Below the pieces are notes generated by a model that was not told where the DNA came from, made no database searches, and worked only from the letters and a program-made list of their open reading frames with translations. From Citrobacter rodentium NBRC 105723 = DSM 16636 (GTDB taxonomy: Bacteria > Pseudomonadota > Gammaproteobacteria > Enterobacterales > Enterobacteriaceae): a stretch of DNA of 64,000 nucleotides. Within the stretch, counting starts at the first letter, position 1. Every line of letters starts with the position of its first letter. The stretch is from positions 3,968,001 through 4,032,000 of the forward strand of contig NZ_CP082833.1 of the NCBI RefSeq assembly GCF_021278985.1. Reading direction: 5' to 3'. A program made the position numbers and the translations under genes. Of the stretch, positions 52,038 to 60,959 are shown piece after piece.

Positions 52038-52054
52038 AAGTGACAACGTCACTT
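52038..52054. promoter_or_regulatory. palindrome AAGTGAC-AAC-GTCACTT before the osm operon
   Basis: A perfect seven-base-arm repeat in the 294-base gap between dmsD and the importer operon, sharing AAGTGAC-N3-GTCACTT with the site upstream of yneE. I see no other gene in this gap. Confidence 0.5.
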
Positions 52055-52278
52055 ACCCGCTTCGTTTTTAAGATAATTCCTTACGCTGATAACCAGCCTT
52101 AGCGCCGTAAGGCCTTCCCCGCAGCCGTTAGCAACGCCCCGCTTATCTAAATTTCGGCTTCGCTGGAATCCTTCCCCACCTGTTGCTATAGCTCAAAACA
52201 CCCTGCCGATACATGGCATAACAACACGCAGCGTCAAACACGTTGCCATAACGCATGCAAACAGGGAGACACATCGCA

Positions 52279-52989
52279 ATGCACACCTCTGCGTTAAAAC
52301 GCGTCGCAGGCTTTACTTTCGCCATTATTATCGTTCTGGCGCTGGTGGTCTGGGGAGTCGGAATCGACACGCTGCAAGCCCGTCAGGTTGATCTGCTTTA
52401 TCTCGGGAAACAGCATCTGTTTTTAGTCTTTAGCTCTATGTTTCTGGCACTGCTGGTGGGCATTCCGAGCGGCATTTTGCTCAGCCGTCCGGCAGCGAAA
52501 GGCATCGCCGAATACGTGATGCAGATCTTTAACGTCGGCAATACGCTTCCACCTCTGGCAGTGCTGGCGCTGGCGATGGTGATTATCGGCATCGGCGACT
52601 TTCCGGCCATTGTGGCGCTGTTCCTGGCTTCGCTTTTGCCGATTGTGCGCAACACCTATGCGGGACTTTGCGCCGTTCCGGCGTCGCTGACTGAAGCGGC
52701 AAAAGGTATCGGTATGACCCGCTGGCAGCGGCTGTGTCAGGTAGAGTTGCCAAACGCCTGGCCGGTAATGCTTTCTGGCATTCGTATCGCTACGGCGATT
52801 AACGTCGGTACCGCGCCGCTGGCGTTTCTGATTGGCGCCAGCAGCTATGGCGAACTGATCTTCCCGGGCATCTATCTGAACGATTTCCCGACGCTGATTC
52901 TCGGCGCTACGGCCACCGCGCTCTTCGCCCTCATCCTCGACAGCCTGCTCGCCTGGCTTGGCCGGGCGCTGAGTCCGCACGCAGCATGA
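52279..52989 (+). CDS. osmY: osmoprotectant ABC permease (OsmY of OsmU)
   Basis: A 236-residue permease of the glycine-betaine/OpuC type with five to six helices. The EAA loop is AAKGIGMTRWQRLCQVELPNAWPVMLSGIRIATAINVGTAPLAF. I start at MHTSALKR, ten bases after AGGGAG. It is the first gene of a four-gene importer equivalent to Salmonella osmVWXY; the E. coli yehWXYZ system is a relative. The symbol follows the Salmonella naming and is not the unrelated E. coli periplasmic OsmY. Confidence 0.85.
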   Translation: MHTSALKRVAGFTFAIIIVLALVVWGVGIDTLQARQVDLLYLGKQHLFLVFSSMFLALLVGIPSGILLSRPAAKGIAEYVMQIFNVGNTLPPLAVLALAMVIIGIGDFPAIVALFLASLLPIVRNTYAGLCAVPASLTEAAKGIGMTRWQRLCQVELPNAWPVMLSGIRIATAINVGTAPLAFLIGASSYGELIFPGIYLNDFPTLILGATATALFALILDSLLAWLGRALSPHAA

Positions 52990-53017
52990 AGACCATGATA
53001 AGAATATGGAGCGCTAA

Positions 53018-53920
53018 ATGAATCTTAAAAAACACCTGCTCGGCTGGCTTGCCGCCACGCTGCTGTTGAGCGCGCAAGTCCACGCCGCGCCGATTATCCT
53101 CGCCACCAAAGGCTTTACCGAACAGCATATCCTTTCCGCAATGACCGTTTTGTATCTGCAAAAGAAAGGATTTCAGGTACAGCCGCGCACCAACATCGCG
53201 GCGGTGATTTCCCGCAATGCCATGGAGAATAACCAGATCGACGTTACCTGGGAATATACCGGCACTTCGCTGATCATTTTCAACCGGATTAATAAGCGGA
53301 TGAGCGCGCAGGAGTCTTACGACACGGTAAAACGGCTGGATGCGAAAAAAGGACTGGTCTGGCTGAAGCCCGCCGATATGAACAATACCTACGCGTTTGC
53401 CATGCAGCGCAAGCGGGCGGAGGCGGAAAATATCACTACCATGTCGCAGATGGTGGCGAAAATTGAGCATATCCGTCAGACCGACCCCGACAACAACTGG
53501 CTGCTGGGGCTCGATCTCGAATTCGCCGGGCGCAGCGACGGAATGAAGCCGCTGCAGCAGACCTATCAGATGAACCTTGATCGTCCGCAGATCCGTCAGA
53601 TGGACCCCGGCCTGGTGTACAACGCCGTGCGTGATGGTTTTGTCGACGCCGGGCTGGTGTACACCACCGACGGACGGGTGAAAGGTTTCGACCTGAAGGT
53701 GCTGGAGGATGATAAAGGTTTCTTCCCGAGCTATGCGGTCACGCCAGTGGTGCGCAAACCGATTCTGGATGCCAATCCGGGTCTGGAAGAGGCGCTGAAT
53801 ACCCTTTCCGATCTGTTGAACAATGACGTGATCAGCACCCTCAACGCGAAAGTGGATATTGATCATCAGTCGCCTGAGCAGGTTGCGCGCCAGTTCCTGC
53901 AACAGAAAAAGCTGCTGTAA
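53018..53920 (+). CDS. osmX: osmoprotectant binding protein (OsmX)
   Basis: A 300-residue periplasmic binding protein of the OpuAC/ProX-like family. It has a signal peptide (residues 1-24, ending QVHA-AP), then ILATKGFTEQHILSAMTVLYLQ and the ligand-side DVTWEYTGTSLIIF and GLVYTTDGRVKGFDLKVLEDD. It should bind glycine betaine or choline-O-sulfate-like compounds. It lies 28 bases after the first permease and ten before the second, the usual OsmU order. Confidence 0.87.
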   Translation: MNLKKHLLGWLAATLLLSAQVHAAPIILATKGFTEQHILSAMTVLYLQKKGFQVQPRTNIAAVISRNAMENNQIDVTWEYTGTSLIIFNRINKRMSAQESYDTVKRLDAKKGLVWLKPADMNNTYAFAMQRKRAEAENITTMSQMVAKIEHIRQTDPDNNWLLGLDLEFAGRSDGMKPLQQTYQMNLDRPQIRQMDPGLVYNAVRDGFVDAGLVYTTDGRVKGFDLKVLEDDKGFFPSYAVTPVVRKPILDANPGLEEALNTLSDLLNNDVISTLNAKVDIDHQSPEQVARQFLQQKKLL

Positions 53921-53929
53921 GGAGCCGAT

Positions 53930-54577
53930 ATGGACACGATTCATTTTATGATTGATAACGCGGGCTATCTGGCCAGCCTCACCTTTGAACATCTGTGGCT
54001 GGTGCTGCTCGCCGTCGGGCTGGCGATTATTATTGGCGTTCCACTCGGGGTACTGATTGTTCGCCATAAATGGCTGGCGACGCCGGTGCTAAGTTTCGCC
54101 ACACTGATGTTAACCATTCCCTCCATCGCCCTGTTTGGCCTGATGATCCCGCTTTTTTCGCTGATCGGTCAGGGTATTGGCGCGCTGCCGGCGATTACCG
54201 CCGTGTTTCTCTACTCCCTGCTTCCGATTGTGCGCAATACCCATACCGCGCTGGACAGCCTGCCGCCGGGCCTGCGTGAGGCCGGACGCGGCATTGGCAT
54301 GACCTTCTGGCAGCGTCTGCGGTGGGTGGAAATTCCGATGGTGCTGCCGGTGATTTTTGGCGGTATTCGCACGGCAGTGGTCATGAACATCGGCGTAATG
54401 GCCATCGCCGCCGTCATCGGCGCCGGCGGCCTGGGATTACTGTTACTTAACGGCATCGGCGGCAGCGACATTCGTATGCTCATCGCCGGGGCGCTACTGA
54501 TTTGTCTGTTAGCCATTGTACTTGACTGGCTGCTCCACCGCCTGCAGGTCGTACTGACACCGAAGGGGATTCGATAA
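53930..54577 (+). CDS. osmW: osmoprotectant ABC permease (OsmW)
   Basis: A 215-residue permease with five helices and the EAA loop GLREAGRGIGMTFWQRLRWVEIPMVLPVIFGGIRTAVVMN. It is paralogous to the first permease of the operon; the two should form a heterodimer. AAGGAGCC is five bases upstream of its ATG. The stop overlaps the ATPase start by one base (TAATG). Confidence 0.87.
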   Translation: MDTIHFMIDNAGYLASLTFEHLWLVLLAVGLAIIIGVPLGVLIVRHKWLATPVLSFATLMLTIPSIALFGLMIPLFSLIGQGIGALPAITAVFLYSLLPIVRNTHTALDSLPPGLREAGRGIGMTFWQRLRWVEIPMVLPVIFGGIRTAVVMNIGVMAIAAVIGAGGLGLLLLNGIGGSDIRMLIAGALLICLLAIVLDWLLHRLQVVLTPKGIR

Positions 54578-55719
54578 TGATAAAACTGGAAAATCTCAGC
54601 AAACACTTTGCGCAGAAAAAGGGCCAGCCGCAGAAAGCCGTGGACAACGTCAACCTCAACGTTCCGGAAGGTGAAATGTGCGTACTGCTGGGGCCGTCGG
54701 GCTGCGGTAAAACCACCACCCTGAAAATGATTAACCGTCTGATTACGCCGACCAGCGGTAATATTCTGCTCAACGGGGAAGATACCAGCGGCATGGATAC
54801 CGTGACGCTGCGCCGCAATATCGGCTATGTGATCCAGCAGATTGGCCTGTTCCCGAATATGACCATTGAAGAGAACATCACCGTGGTGCCGCGGATGCTG
54901 GGCTGGGATAAAACGCGCTGTAAGCGCCGCGCCGAGGAGCTGATGGATATGGTGGCGATGGATGCAAAGAAATTTCTTCACCGCTATCCGAAGGAAATGT
55001 CCGGCGGCCAGCAGCAGCGCATCGGCGTGATTCGCGCGCTGGCCGCCGATCCGCCGGTACTGCTGATGGACGAACCGTTTGGCGCGGTCGATCCCATCAA
55101 CCGTGAGGTTATTCAGAACCAGTTTCTGGAAATGCAGCGCGCCCTGAAAAAAACGGTGATGCTGGTGAGCCATGATATTGACGAGGCGCTGAAGCTTGGC
55201 GATCGGATTGCCGTCTTCCGCCAGGGACGCATCGTTCAGTGCGCCAGCCCGGATGAACTGCTGGCAAAACCGGCCAACGACTTTGTGGGTTCATTTGTCG
55301 GTCAGGATCGGACGCTCAAACGTCTGCTGCTGGTTTCTGCTGGCGATGTCACCGACCAGCAGCCGACGCTCACCGTGCGGCCATCCACTCCGCTGCACGA
55401 AGCCTTTGGCATTATGGATGACAACGACATTCGGGCGATCACGGTGGTGGATGCCGACGGGAAGCCGCTGGGATATGTGAAACGCCGCGAAGCGCGCAAC
55501 GCCTCCGGCAGCTGTGGCGATATTCTGCATCCGTTCCGCATTACCGGCAAAGCGGAAGATAACCTGCGTATCGTGCTGTCGAAACTGTATGAGAGCAACA
55601 CCAGCTGGATGCCTATCGTCGATGAGGACGGGCGCTATAACGGCGAGATCTCGCAGGATTATATCGCCGATTACCTCAGCTCCGGACGCACCCGCCGGGC
55701 GCTGAATATTCACGAGTAA
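54577..55719 (+). CDS. osmV: osmoprotectant ABC ATPase with CBS domains (OsmV)
   Basis: A 380-residue ATP-binding subunit. Walker A is GPSGCGKTTT, the signature MSGGQQQRIGVIRAL, Walker B VLLMDEPFGAVDP. Residues about 250-375 carry two CBS domains (RPSTPLHEAFGIMDDNDIRAITVVDADG and SWMPIVDEDGRYNGEIS), which in OpuA-type transporters sense ionic strength or cyclic-di-AMP. It is the last gene of the operon. Osmotic control is expected. Confidence 0.9.
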   Translation: MIKLENLSKHFAQKKGQPQKAVDNVNLNVPEGEMCVLLGPSGCGKTTTLKMINRLITPTSGNILLNGEDTSGMDTVTLRRNIGYVIQQIGLFPNMTIEENITVVPRMLGWDKTRCKRRAEELMDMVAMDAKKFLHRYPKEMSGGQQQRIGVIRALAADPPVLLMDEPFGAVDPINREVIQNQFLEMQRALKKTVMLVSHDIDEALKLGDRIAVFRQGRIVQCASPDELLAKPANDFVGSFVGQDRTLKRLLLVSAGDVTDQQPTLTVRPSTPLHEAFGIMDDNDIRAITVVDADGKPLGYVKRREARNASGSCGDILHPFRITGKAEDNLRIVLSKLYESNTSWMPIVDEDGRYNGEISQDYIADYLSSGRTRRALNIHE

Positions 55720-55837
55720 TTGTCCCATTGGCTACGCTGGCGTTGTCGGGACGGATGATTTGCGAAATGACCGGGGAGTATCAGCTGCTCCCCGGTTTAT
55801 TGATTGCCTGCGTGTGACGCCCGTTCTGTCGCGAACG

Positions 55838-56533
55838 TTACGCCATGATTCGATCTACCGCCAGCACGCTACCCAGCATTGACAGACGGATATACTGTCC
55901 CAGCTCGCGCTGCTCGGCGCGCGGCAGGTAAGGCAGTTCGCCAATTAATGGCGCTGGCAGCTTTTTACTCAGCACGTCGATAATTTCCGCGTAATGCGCA
56001 AGGCCGGGATTGATCCGGTTCGCCACCCAGCCAATCAGCGGTAAGCCGTCGTTGGCTATCGCCTGAGCGGTCAGCAGCGCATGATTGATGCACCCTTCCT
56101 GAATACCGACCACCATCAGCACCGGCAGCTGTTCCTGCACGACCCACTCCGACAGCGGACGCAGATCGTTCATCAGGCTGCGCCAGCCGCCGGTTCCCTC
56201 CACCACCACGTGATCGACTTTTTCCGTCAGGCTGGCCAGCCCGTTGGAGATCAGGGTGTAATTGATAGGGCAACTGTGCGCCACGCTGCTTTCGTCTTCG
56301 CTTAGCGCGATCGGGTTCACCGCCTCATAGGGCAGCTCGAGGGTCGAGACGCTTTGCAGCACCAGCGCATCTTTGTTGCGCAGCCCGTCAGGCGTCTCTT
56401 TACTGCTCTTCGCCACCGGCTTGTACCCCGCGACGCTTTTACCACCTGACGCTAACGCTTGTAGTAATGCGCGGGAAACCACCGTCTTCCCAACGGAAGT
56501 ATCTGTACCGGTAATAAAGAAACGCTTCAGCAT
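55838..56533 (-). CDS. bioD2: dethiobiotin synthetase paralogue BioD2
   Basis: A 231-residue dethiobiotin synthetase-like enzyme matching E. coli BioD2 (YnfK) in length. The P-loop is FITGTDTSVGKTVVS; VVVEGTGGWRSLMNDL and VANRINPGLAHY are the other sites. It is a second copy besides bioD in the bio operon and is thought to have little or different activity. I start at MLKRFFITG, with TGGAGTTAGTG upstream. clcB, its E. coli neighbour, is not here. It is in the same direction as mlc, 125 bases away. Confidence 0.94.
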   Translation of the reverse strand: MLKRFFITGTDTSVGKTVVSRALLQALASGGKSVAGYKPVAKSSKETPDGLRNKDALVLQSVSTLELPYEAVNPIALSEDESSVAHSCPINYTLISNGLASLTEKVDHVVVEGTGGWRSLMNDLRPLSEWVVQEQLPVLMVVGIQEGCINHALLTAQAIANDGLPLIGWVANRINPGLAHYAEIIDVLSKKLPAPLIGELPYLPRAEQRELGQYIRLSMLGSVLAVDRIMA

Positions 56534-56658
56534 CACTAACTCCACCGTTATGCTTCAAAAATATAAGCCAGGAAAATAATACAGTGCAGAAAGTCTAAGG
56601 TATGCTGAAAAGACTCAGTTTGCGTTAGCGCAAATTTTGGTAGAACAGTTAAAAATTG

Positions 56659-57879
56659 TTAACCTTGTAATAGACGAATCAACAAAGAACCGTTATACAT
56701 CGCATCTTTTACCAGCGCCGCGCCCGCCATCGTCCCCTGATTGGAAAACTGAGTGCTCTCCACCACCATATTTTGGCTGTAGGCCGGTAGCGCCTGCTGG
56801 CGAATACTGTCCGCTATCGCCGGAAACAGTACGTCGGCCGCTTTATTAAGCGGCGAGCCAATCAGGATCTTTTGCGGGTTAAATAAATTAACCATTATTG
56901 CCAGAATCCGCCCGACGTGGGTGCCGACGCCGCTGATAATATCTTTCGCCAGCAGGTCGCCCTCTATTGCGGCCTGACACAACGAATCGACGGTCAGCGG
57001 CTGCCCGTGAAGCGCTGAACTCATCGACTGCCCCAGCCGCAGCTGCACCAGTTCCAGCACGCTCTCCACGCTGGCAATGGTTTCCAGGCAGCCATGATTG
57101 CCGCAGTAGCAGCGCTTGCCGTAGGGATCGACCTGAGTGTGGCCAATCTCCACCAGGCTGCTGCTGCCCGCATGCAGCAGATGTCCGTCGGTAATCACGC
57201 CAGCGCCGACGTTATGGTCGATCACCACCTGAATCACATCGCGCGCGCCGCGGGAAGCGCCAAACAGCGCCTCCGCCATCGTCCAGGCGCTGATATCATG
57301 CTGAATATAAACCGGCACGCCGGTGTGCTGCTCAAGCGCCTCGCCGAGCGGCATCTCTTTAACATCGTCATAAAACGGCATGCGATGCACAATGCCGTTT
57401 TCCGTATCAATAATGCCAGGCAGGGTAATGGCAATGGAGGTCAGCCGTTCAAGCTGCTGCTGATGGCGGATAAAGAATTGATCGACAAGCGTAATAATGC
57501 GCGTCAGCAGCGGATTTTCGTCGCTGAGCGGGAGATCCAGACACTCCTCAACCACCAGCTTACTGCTGAGATCGCGCAGGGCGAGGAAGATTTCGCCCCG
57601 GCTGATACGAATGGATAAATAGTGCCAGGCTTCGGTTTCAACCACCAGCCCCACTGCGGGGCGTCCGCGGCTGCCTGCCTCTTTAATTTCCAGTTCCTGT
57701 ACCAGATGCGCTTCAAGCATTTCGCGGACAATTTTCGTGATACTGGCTGGCGCGAGCTGGGCGAGACGAGAAAGATCGATTCGCGATACCGGCCCCAGTT
57801 GATCAATCAGGCGATATACCGCGCCCGCATTGGTCTGCTTTATTTGATCGATGTGCCCAGGCTGACTATCAGCAACCAC
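56659..57879 (-). CDS. mlc: transcriptional repressor Mlc
   Basis: A 406-residue ROK-family repressor, same length as E. coli Mlc (DgsA) and starting at GTG as there. It represses ptsG, manXYZ and malT until sequestered by EIICB-Glc. The helix-turn-helix is SRIDLSRLAQLAPASITKIVREML. The zinc site is GKRCYCGNHGCLETIA with three cysteines, and the ROK glycine-rich region is DHNVGAGVITDGHLLHAG. It lies 128 bases from ynfL, all minus strand. Confidence 0.96.
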   Translation of the reverse strand: MVADSQPGHIDQIKQTNAGAVYRLIDQLGPVSRIDLSRLAQLAPASITKIVREMLEAHLVQELEIKEAGSRGRPAVGLVVETEAWHYLSIRISRGEIFLALRDLSSKLVVEECLDLPLSDENPLLTRIITLVDQFFIRHQQQLERLTSIAITLPGIIDTENGIVHRMPFYDDVKEMPLGEALEQHTGVPVYIQHDISAWTMAEALFGASRGARDVIQVVIDHNVGAGVITDGHLLHAGSSSLVEIGHTQVDPYGKRCYCGNHGCLETIASVESVLELVQLRLGQSMSSALHGQPLTVDSLCQAAIEGDLLAKDIISGVGTHVGRILAIMVNLFNPQKILIGSPLNKAADVLFPAIADSIRQQALPAYSQNMVVESTQFSNQGTMAGAALVKDAMYNGSLLIRLLQG

Positions 57880-58006
57880 CTCTGACTCCCTTTATTTTCG
57901 CGCTCCGAAATAATCTGCGGGCTATGGTGAAGTACTTCAATACGCAACGTCAACTTTTACTTAGCGGTGTGATTAACCGCACATTTTTAGCTGTTATTAA
58001 ATTAAT

Positions 58007-58906
58007 TTAAGTATTCCTGACAGTTCGAATCAGCTGCTGGAGAAAACGTATCGCCGCCTGGCTTTGTTCATGATGTCCGGACCACACCAGCCACATTTCG
58101 GAAACCGCATCCTCCTCCGCAAGCGGCACCCAGCGCATTTCGTGAAGCTGAACTTTATTAAACGACGCCGGCAGGATCGACACCCCCAGACCGGCGGCGA
58201 CCAGCCCGATAATGGTCATCGCTTCGCCAACTTCCTGGGTAATCACCGGCGACAGATTATAGCGGCGCATCAGGCCAAGAATATCGTCATACAGCCCGGT
58301 GCCGACGTGCGGATCAAAAAACACGAAAGGCTCTTTCGCCAGTTCCGCCAGCGTCACCACCGGCTTTTGCGCGAGCGCACAGGCGCTCGGGATCATCGCC
58401 ATCAGCGGCTCGCGAAGAATCACCTCATGATGCAGGGTATCCGGCAACGGCGTATTGCGCAGCAGCCCGAGATCCAGCGCCCCTTCGCCCAGCGGCGCGA
58501 GCTGCTCGCGGGTATTCATCTCACGGGTCTGGAGATGCACGTCAGGGTAGTGCTGACGAAACAATGACAAAGTATCAGAGACGGCGCGGATAAACGGCGC
58601 TGAGGAGGTAAAACCGATGCGCAGTTCCCCCGCCTCCCCCTGGTGAAGCCGTTCGGCACGCGCGGCGGCTTCGTTTACCAGTCCCAGGATCTGGCGGCTG
58701 TCGGCGAGAAATTGCTTTCCGGCGGCGGTCAGCGCCACGCTGCGATTGGTTCGCGCCAGCAGACGCGCGCCAACCTGTTGCTCAAGCAGCTGAATTTGTT
58801 GGCTTAAGGGCGGCTGTGAAATGTTCAGGCGCGCGGCGGCTCGGCCAAAATGCAACTCTTCGGCAACGGCGACAAAGTAACGCAAATGGCGCAACTCGAT
58901 ATTCAT
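58007..58906 (-). CDS. ynfL: LysR-type regulator YnfL
   Basis: A 299-residue LysR-family regulator. The DNA-binding part is MNIELRHLRYFVAVAEELHFGRAAARLNISQPPLSQQI, followed by an effector domain of the CatR/BenM-like type. It is divergent from ynfM, 121 bases away, the usual arrangement for a LysR protein controlling its neighbour. The effector is unknown. Confidence 0.93.
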   Translation of the reverse strand: MNIELRHLRYFVAVAEELHFGRAAARLNISQPPLSQQIQLLEQQVGARLLARTNRSVALTAAGKQFLADSRQILGLVNEAAARAERLHQGEAGELRIGFTSSAPFIRAVSDTLSLFRQHYPDVHLQTREMNTREQLAPLGEGALDLGLLRNTPLPDTLHHEVILREPLMAMIPSACALAQKPVVTLAELAKEPFVFFDPHVGTGLYDDILGLMRRYNLSPVITQEVGEAMTIIGLVAAGLGVSILPASFNKVQLHEMRWVPLAEEDAVSEMWLVWSGHHEQSQAAIRFLQQLIRTVRNT

Positions 58907-59027
58907 ATTTATAAAGTATTATTTGAGACCATTAATATATTAGACAGATTAATCGCTTTTTTCTACTCTGATCAACAAGGTTATACCCGTCCCTTAGAAT
59001 TACGGGGTTGTTGAGCAAGGATTTCCC

Positions 59028-60284
59028 GTGAGTCGTACAACTACGGTCAGTGACGCAACGGCAAGCGACATTGACGAACAGCAAAGCGTTTCTCAGCCGG
59101 TTCAGTTTATCAAACGTGGTACACCAACTTTTATGCGCGTCACCCTGGCGCTCTTTTCGGCAGGACTGGCGACCTTCGCGCTGCTTTACTGCGTGCAGCC
59201 GATTCTGCCGGTGCTGTCGCATGAGTTCGGCGTTTCGCCGGCCAGCAGCAGTATTTCACTGTCGATCGCCACCGGGATGCTCGCGATAGGCCTGCTGTTT
59301 ACCGGCCCGCTGTCGGATGCGATTGGCCGCAAACCGGTAATGGTCACCGCCCTGCTGCTCGCCTCCTGCTGTACGTTACTTTCCACCATGATGACCAGCT
59401 GGCACGGCATTCTGATTATGCGCGCGCTGATCGGCCTGTCATTAAGCGGCGTGGCAGCGGTCGGTATGACCTATCTGAGCGAGGAGATCCACCCCAGCTT
59501 CGTCGCCTTCTCAATGGGGCTGTACATCAGCGGCAACTCGATAGGCGGCATGAGCGGTCGCCTGATCAGCGGCGTGGCGACCGACTTTTTCAACTGGCGA
59601 ATCGCGCTGGCCGCTATCGGCTGTTTCGCCCTTGCTTCGGCCTTAATGTTCTGGAAGGTCCTCCCGGAATCACGCCATTTTCGCCCCACATCGCTGCGGC
59701 CAAAAACGCTGTTTATTAACTTTCGCCTGCACTGGCGCGATCGCGGTCTGCCGCTGCTGTTCGCAGAGGGCTTTTTGCTGATGGGCTCGTTCGTCACCCT
59801 GTTTAACTATATTGGCTATCGGCTGATGCTTTCGCCGTGGGAATTAAGCCAGGCGGTAGTTGGCTTGCTCTCCGTCGCCTACCTGACCGGCACCTGGAGT
59901 TCACCGAAAGCGGGCTCCATGACGGTACGTTACGGACGCGGCCCGGTGATGATTGTTTCAACCGGCGTGATGCTGTTCGGGCTGTTAATGACTTTGTTCA
60001 GCTCGCTCTGGCTGATTTTCGCCGGAATGCTGCTCTTTTCCGCCGGTTTCTTTGCCGCTCACTCGGTAGCCAGCAGCTGGATTGGCCCACGGGCGCGGCG
60101 CGCGAAAGGTCAGGCATCGTCGTTGTATCTGTTCAGCTACTATGTCGGCTCCAGCATCGCCGGGACGCTGGGCGGCGTATTCTGGCATCACTACGGCTGG
60201 AATGGCGTCGGCGCATTCATCGCCATTATGCTACTGCTGGCGATCGCGGTCGGCACGCGCCTGCACCATCGTCTGCACGTCTGA
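59028..60284 (+). CDS. ynfM: MFS exporter YnfM
   Basis: A 418-residue major-facilitator protein with 12 helices, matching E. coli YnfM (417) closely, starting at GTG. Motif A is GPLSDAIGRKPVMV. It starts with a hydrophilic tail of about 40 residues. It is divergent from ynfL, probably its regulator. Arabinose-type export has been suggested for the family. Confidence 0.94.
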   Translation: MSRTTTVSDATASDIDEQQSVSQPVQFIKRGTPTFMRVTLALFSAGLATFALLYCVQPILPVLSHEFGVSPASSSISLSIATGMLAIGLLFTGPLSDAIGRKPVMVTALLLASCCTLLSTMMTSWHGILIMRALIGLSLSGVAAVGMTYLSEEIHPSFVAFSMGLYISGNSIGGMSGRLISGVATDFFNWRIALAAIGCFALASALMFWKVLPESRHFRPTSLRPKTLFINFRLHWRDRGLPLLFAEGFLLMGSFVTLFNYIGYRLMLSPWELSQAVVGLLSVAYLTGTWSSPKAGSMTVRYGRGPVMIVSTGVMLFGLLMTLFSSLWLIFAGMLLFSAGFFAAHSVASSWIGPRARRAKGQASSLYLFSYYVGSSIAGTLGGVFWHHYGWNGVGAFIAIMLLLAIAVGTRLHHRLHV

Positions 60285-60327
60285 GCGACGGCGCGTTGTT
60301 TCGCCGGATAGCGGGTTATCGGCGTTG

Positions 60328-60341
60328 TACATATGGTTACA
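60328..60341 (+). promoter_or_regulatory. RstA box of the asr promoter
   Basis: TACATATGGTTACA matches the RstA consensus TACATNTNGTTACA at every fixed position. It lies about 105 bases upstream of asr. Acid induction through RstBA is expected. Confidence 0.9.
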
Positions 60342-60444
60342 CGCCGATACCAATGACTCACGGAAGCCCCCGATTATCAGCGATATAGTGCTTTCAACGG
60401 CCCCGCAGTGGGGTTGAATGAAAAGCCAAATCGAGGGTACGAAA

Positions 60445-60690
60445 ATGAAAAAAGTCTTAGCTCTGGTTGTTGCCGCTGCTATGGGCCTCTCTTCTGCCGC
60501 CTTTGCCGCTGAAACGGCGACGAACGCGCCGACAGCCAAAACCACGTCAGCGAAAACCACACATCACAAAAAACATCACAAAGCGGCAAGCCAGAAGGCG
60601 CCGGAGCAAAAAGCGCAGGCCGCTAAAAAGCACAGTAAGAAAACCTCCTCGCACAAGTCCGGCAAACCGGCTGCCCAGCCTGCCGCGTAA
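60445..60690 (+). CDS. asr: acid shock protein Asr
   Basis: An 81-residue periplasmic protein, shorter than E. coli Asr (102). It has a signal peptide (MKKVLALVVAAAMGLSSAAFA) and a lysine/histidine/alanine-rich tail with THHKKHHKAA and APEQKAQAAKKH. Loss of one tail repeat unit explains the shorter length. I start at MKKVLAL after GAGGGTACG, not at an ATG nine codons upstream. It is induced by acid via RstA and is an intrinsically disordered chaperone. A strong hairpin follows. Confidence 0.94.
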   Translation: MKKVLALVVAAAMGLSSAAFAAETATNAPTAKTTSAKTTHHKKHHKAASQKAPEQKAQAAKKHSKKTSSHKSGKPAAQPAA

Positions 60691-60732
60691 GTCTCGTTAA
60701 CACAAGCGCGCCCCCTCGCGCTTCGTCTCTTC

Positions 60733-60758
60733 GGCGCTGAACGCCTCCGTTCAGCGCC
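60733..60758 (+). other. strong RNA hairpin between asr and ydgU
   Basis: GGCGCTGAACG-CCTC-CGTTCAGCGCC gives an 11-base perfect stem with a four-base loop, without a T-run. It ends eight bases before the ydgU ribosome site and may stabilise asr mRNA or limit read-through. Confidence 0.6.
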
Positions 60759-60778
60759 GTCACCCGGAGGATTTCAGC

Positions 60779-60859
60779 GTGCGTCACTATCGTTTTGAGG
60801 TCATCCTTATCTCGCTTATCTGCTGCGCCCTGATCGCCATTGGCCTGTGGTTCGCCTGA
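60779..60859 (+). CDS. ydgU: small membrane protein YdgU
   Basis: A 26-residue single-helix protein, starting at GTG (MRHYRFEVILISLICCALIA then GLWFA), in the asr-ydgU position of E. coli. CGGAGGA is seven to eight bases before the start. The basic-aromatic N-terminus and hydrophobic rest fit a small inner-membrane protein. E. coli YdgU is about the same length. Function unknown; co-expression with asr under acid is likely. Confidence 0.82.
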   Translation: MRHYRFEVILISLICCALIAIGLWFA

Positions 60860-60959
60860 TGGTATAGCGCTGATTTTACTCTCCCTTTTCTGTCGTTACG
60901 TCTATAGTATTTACTGAGGGTTTTCTTTTAATAATCATAATTACCCACCAGAGTGAGAT

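Noticed and set aside
52931..55173. two long minus-strand frames of 378 and 320 codons
   Set aside because: They lie opposite the osm genes, whose ABC and CBS motifs are unmistakable. Composition is that of shadow frames.
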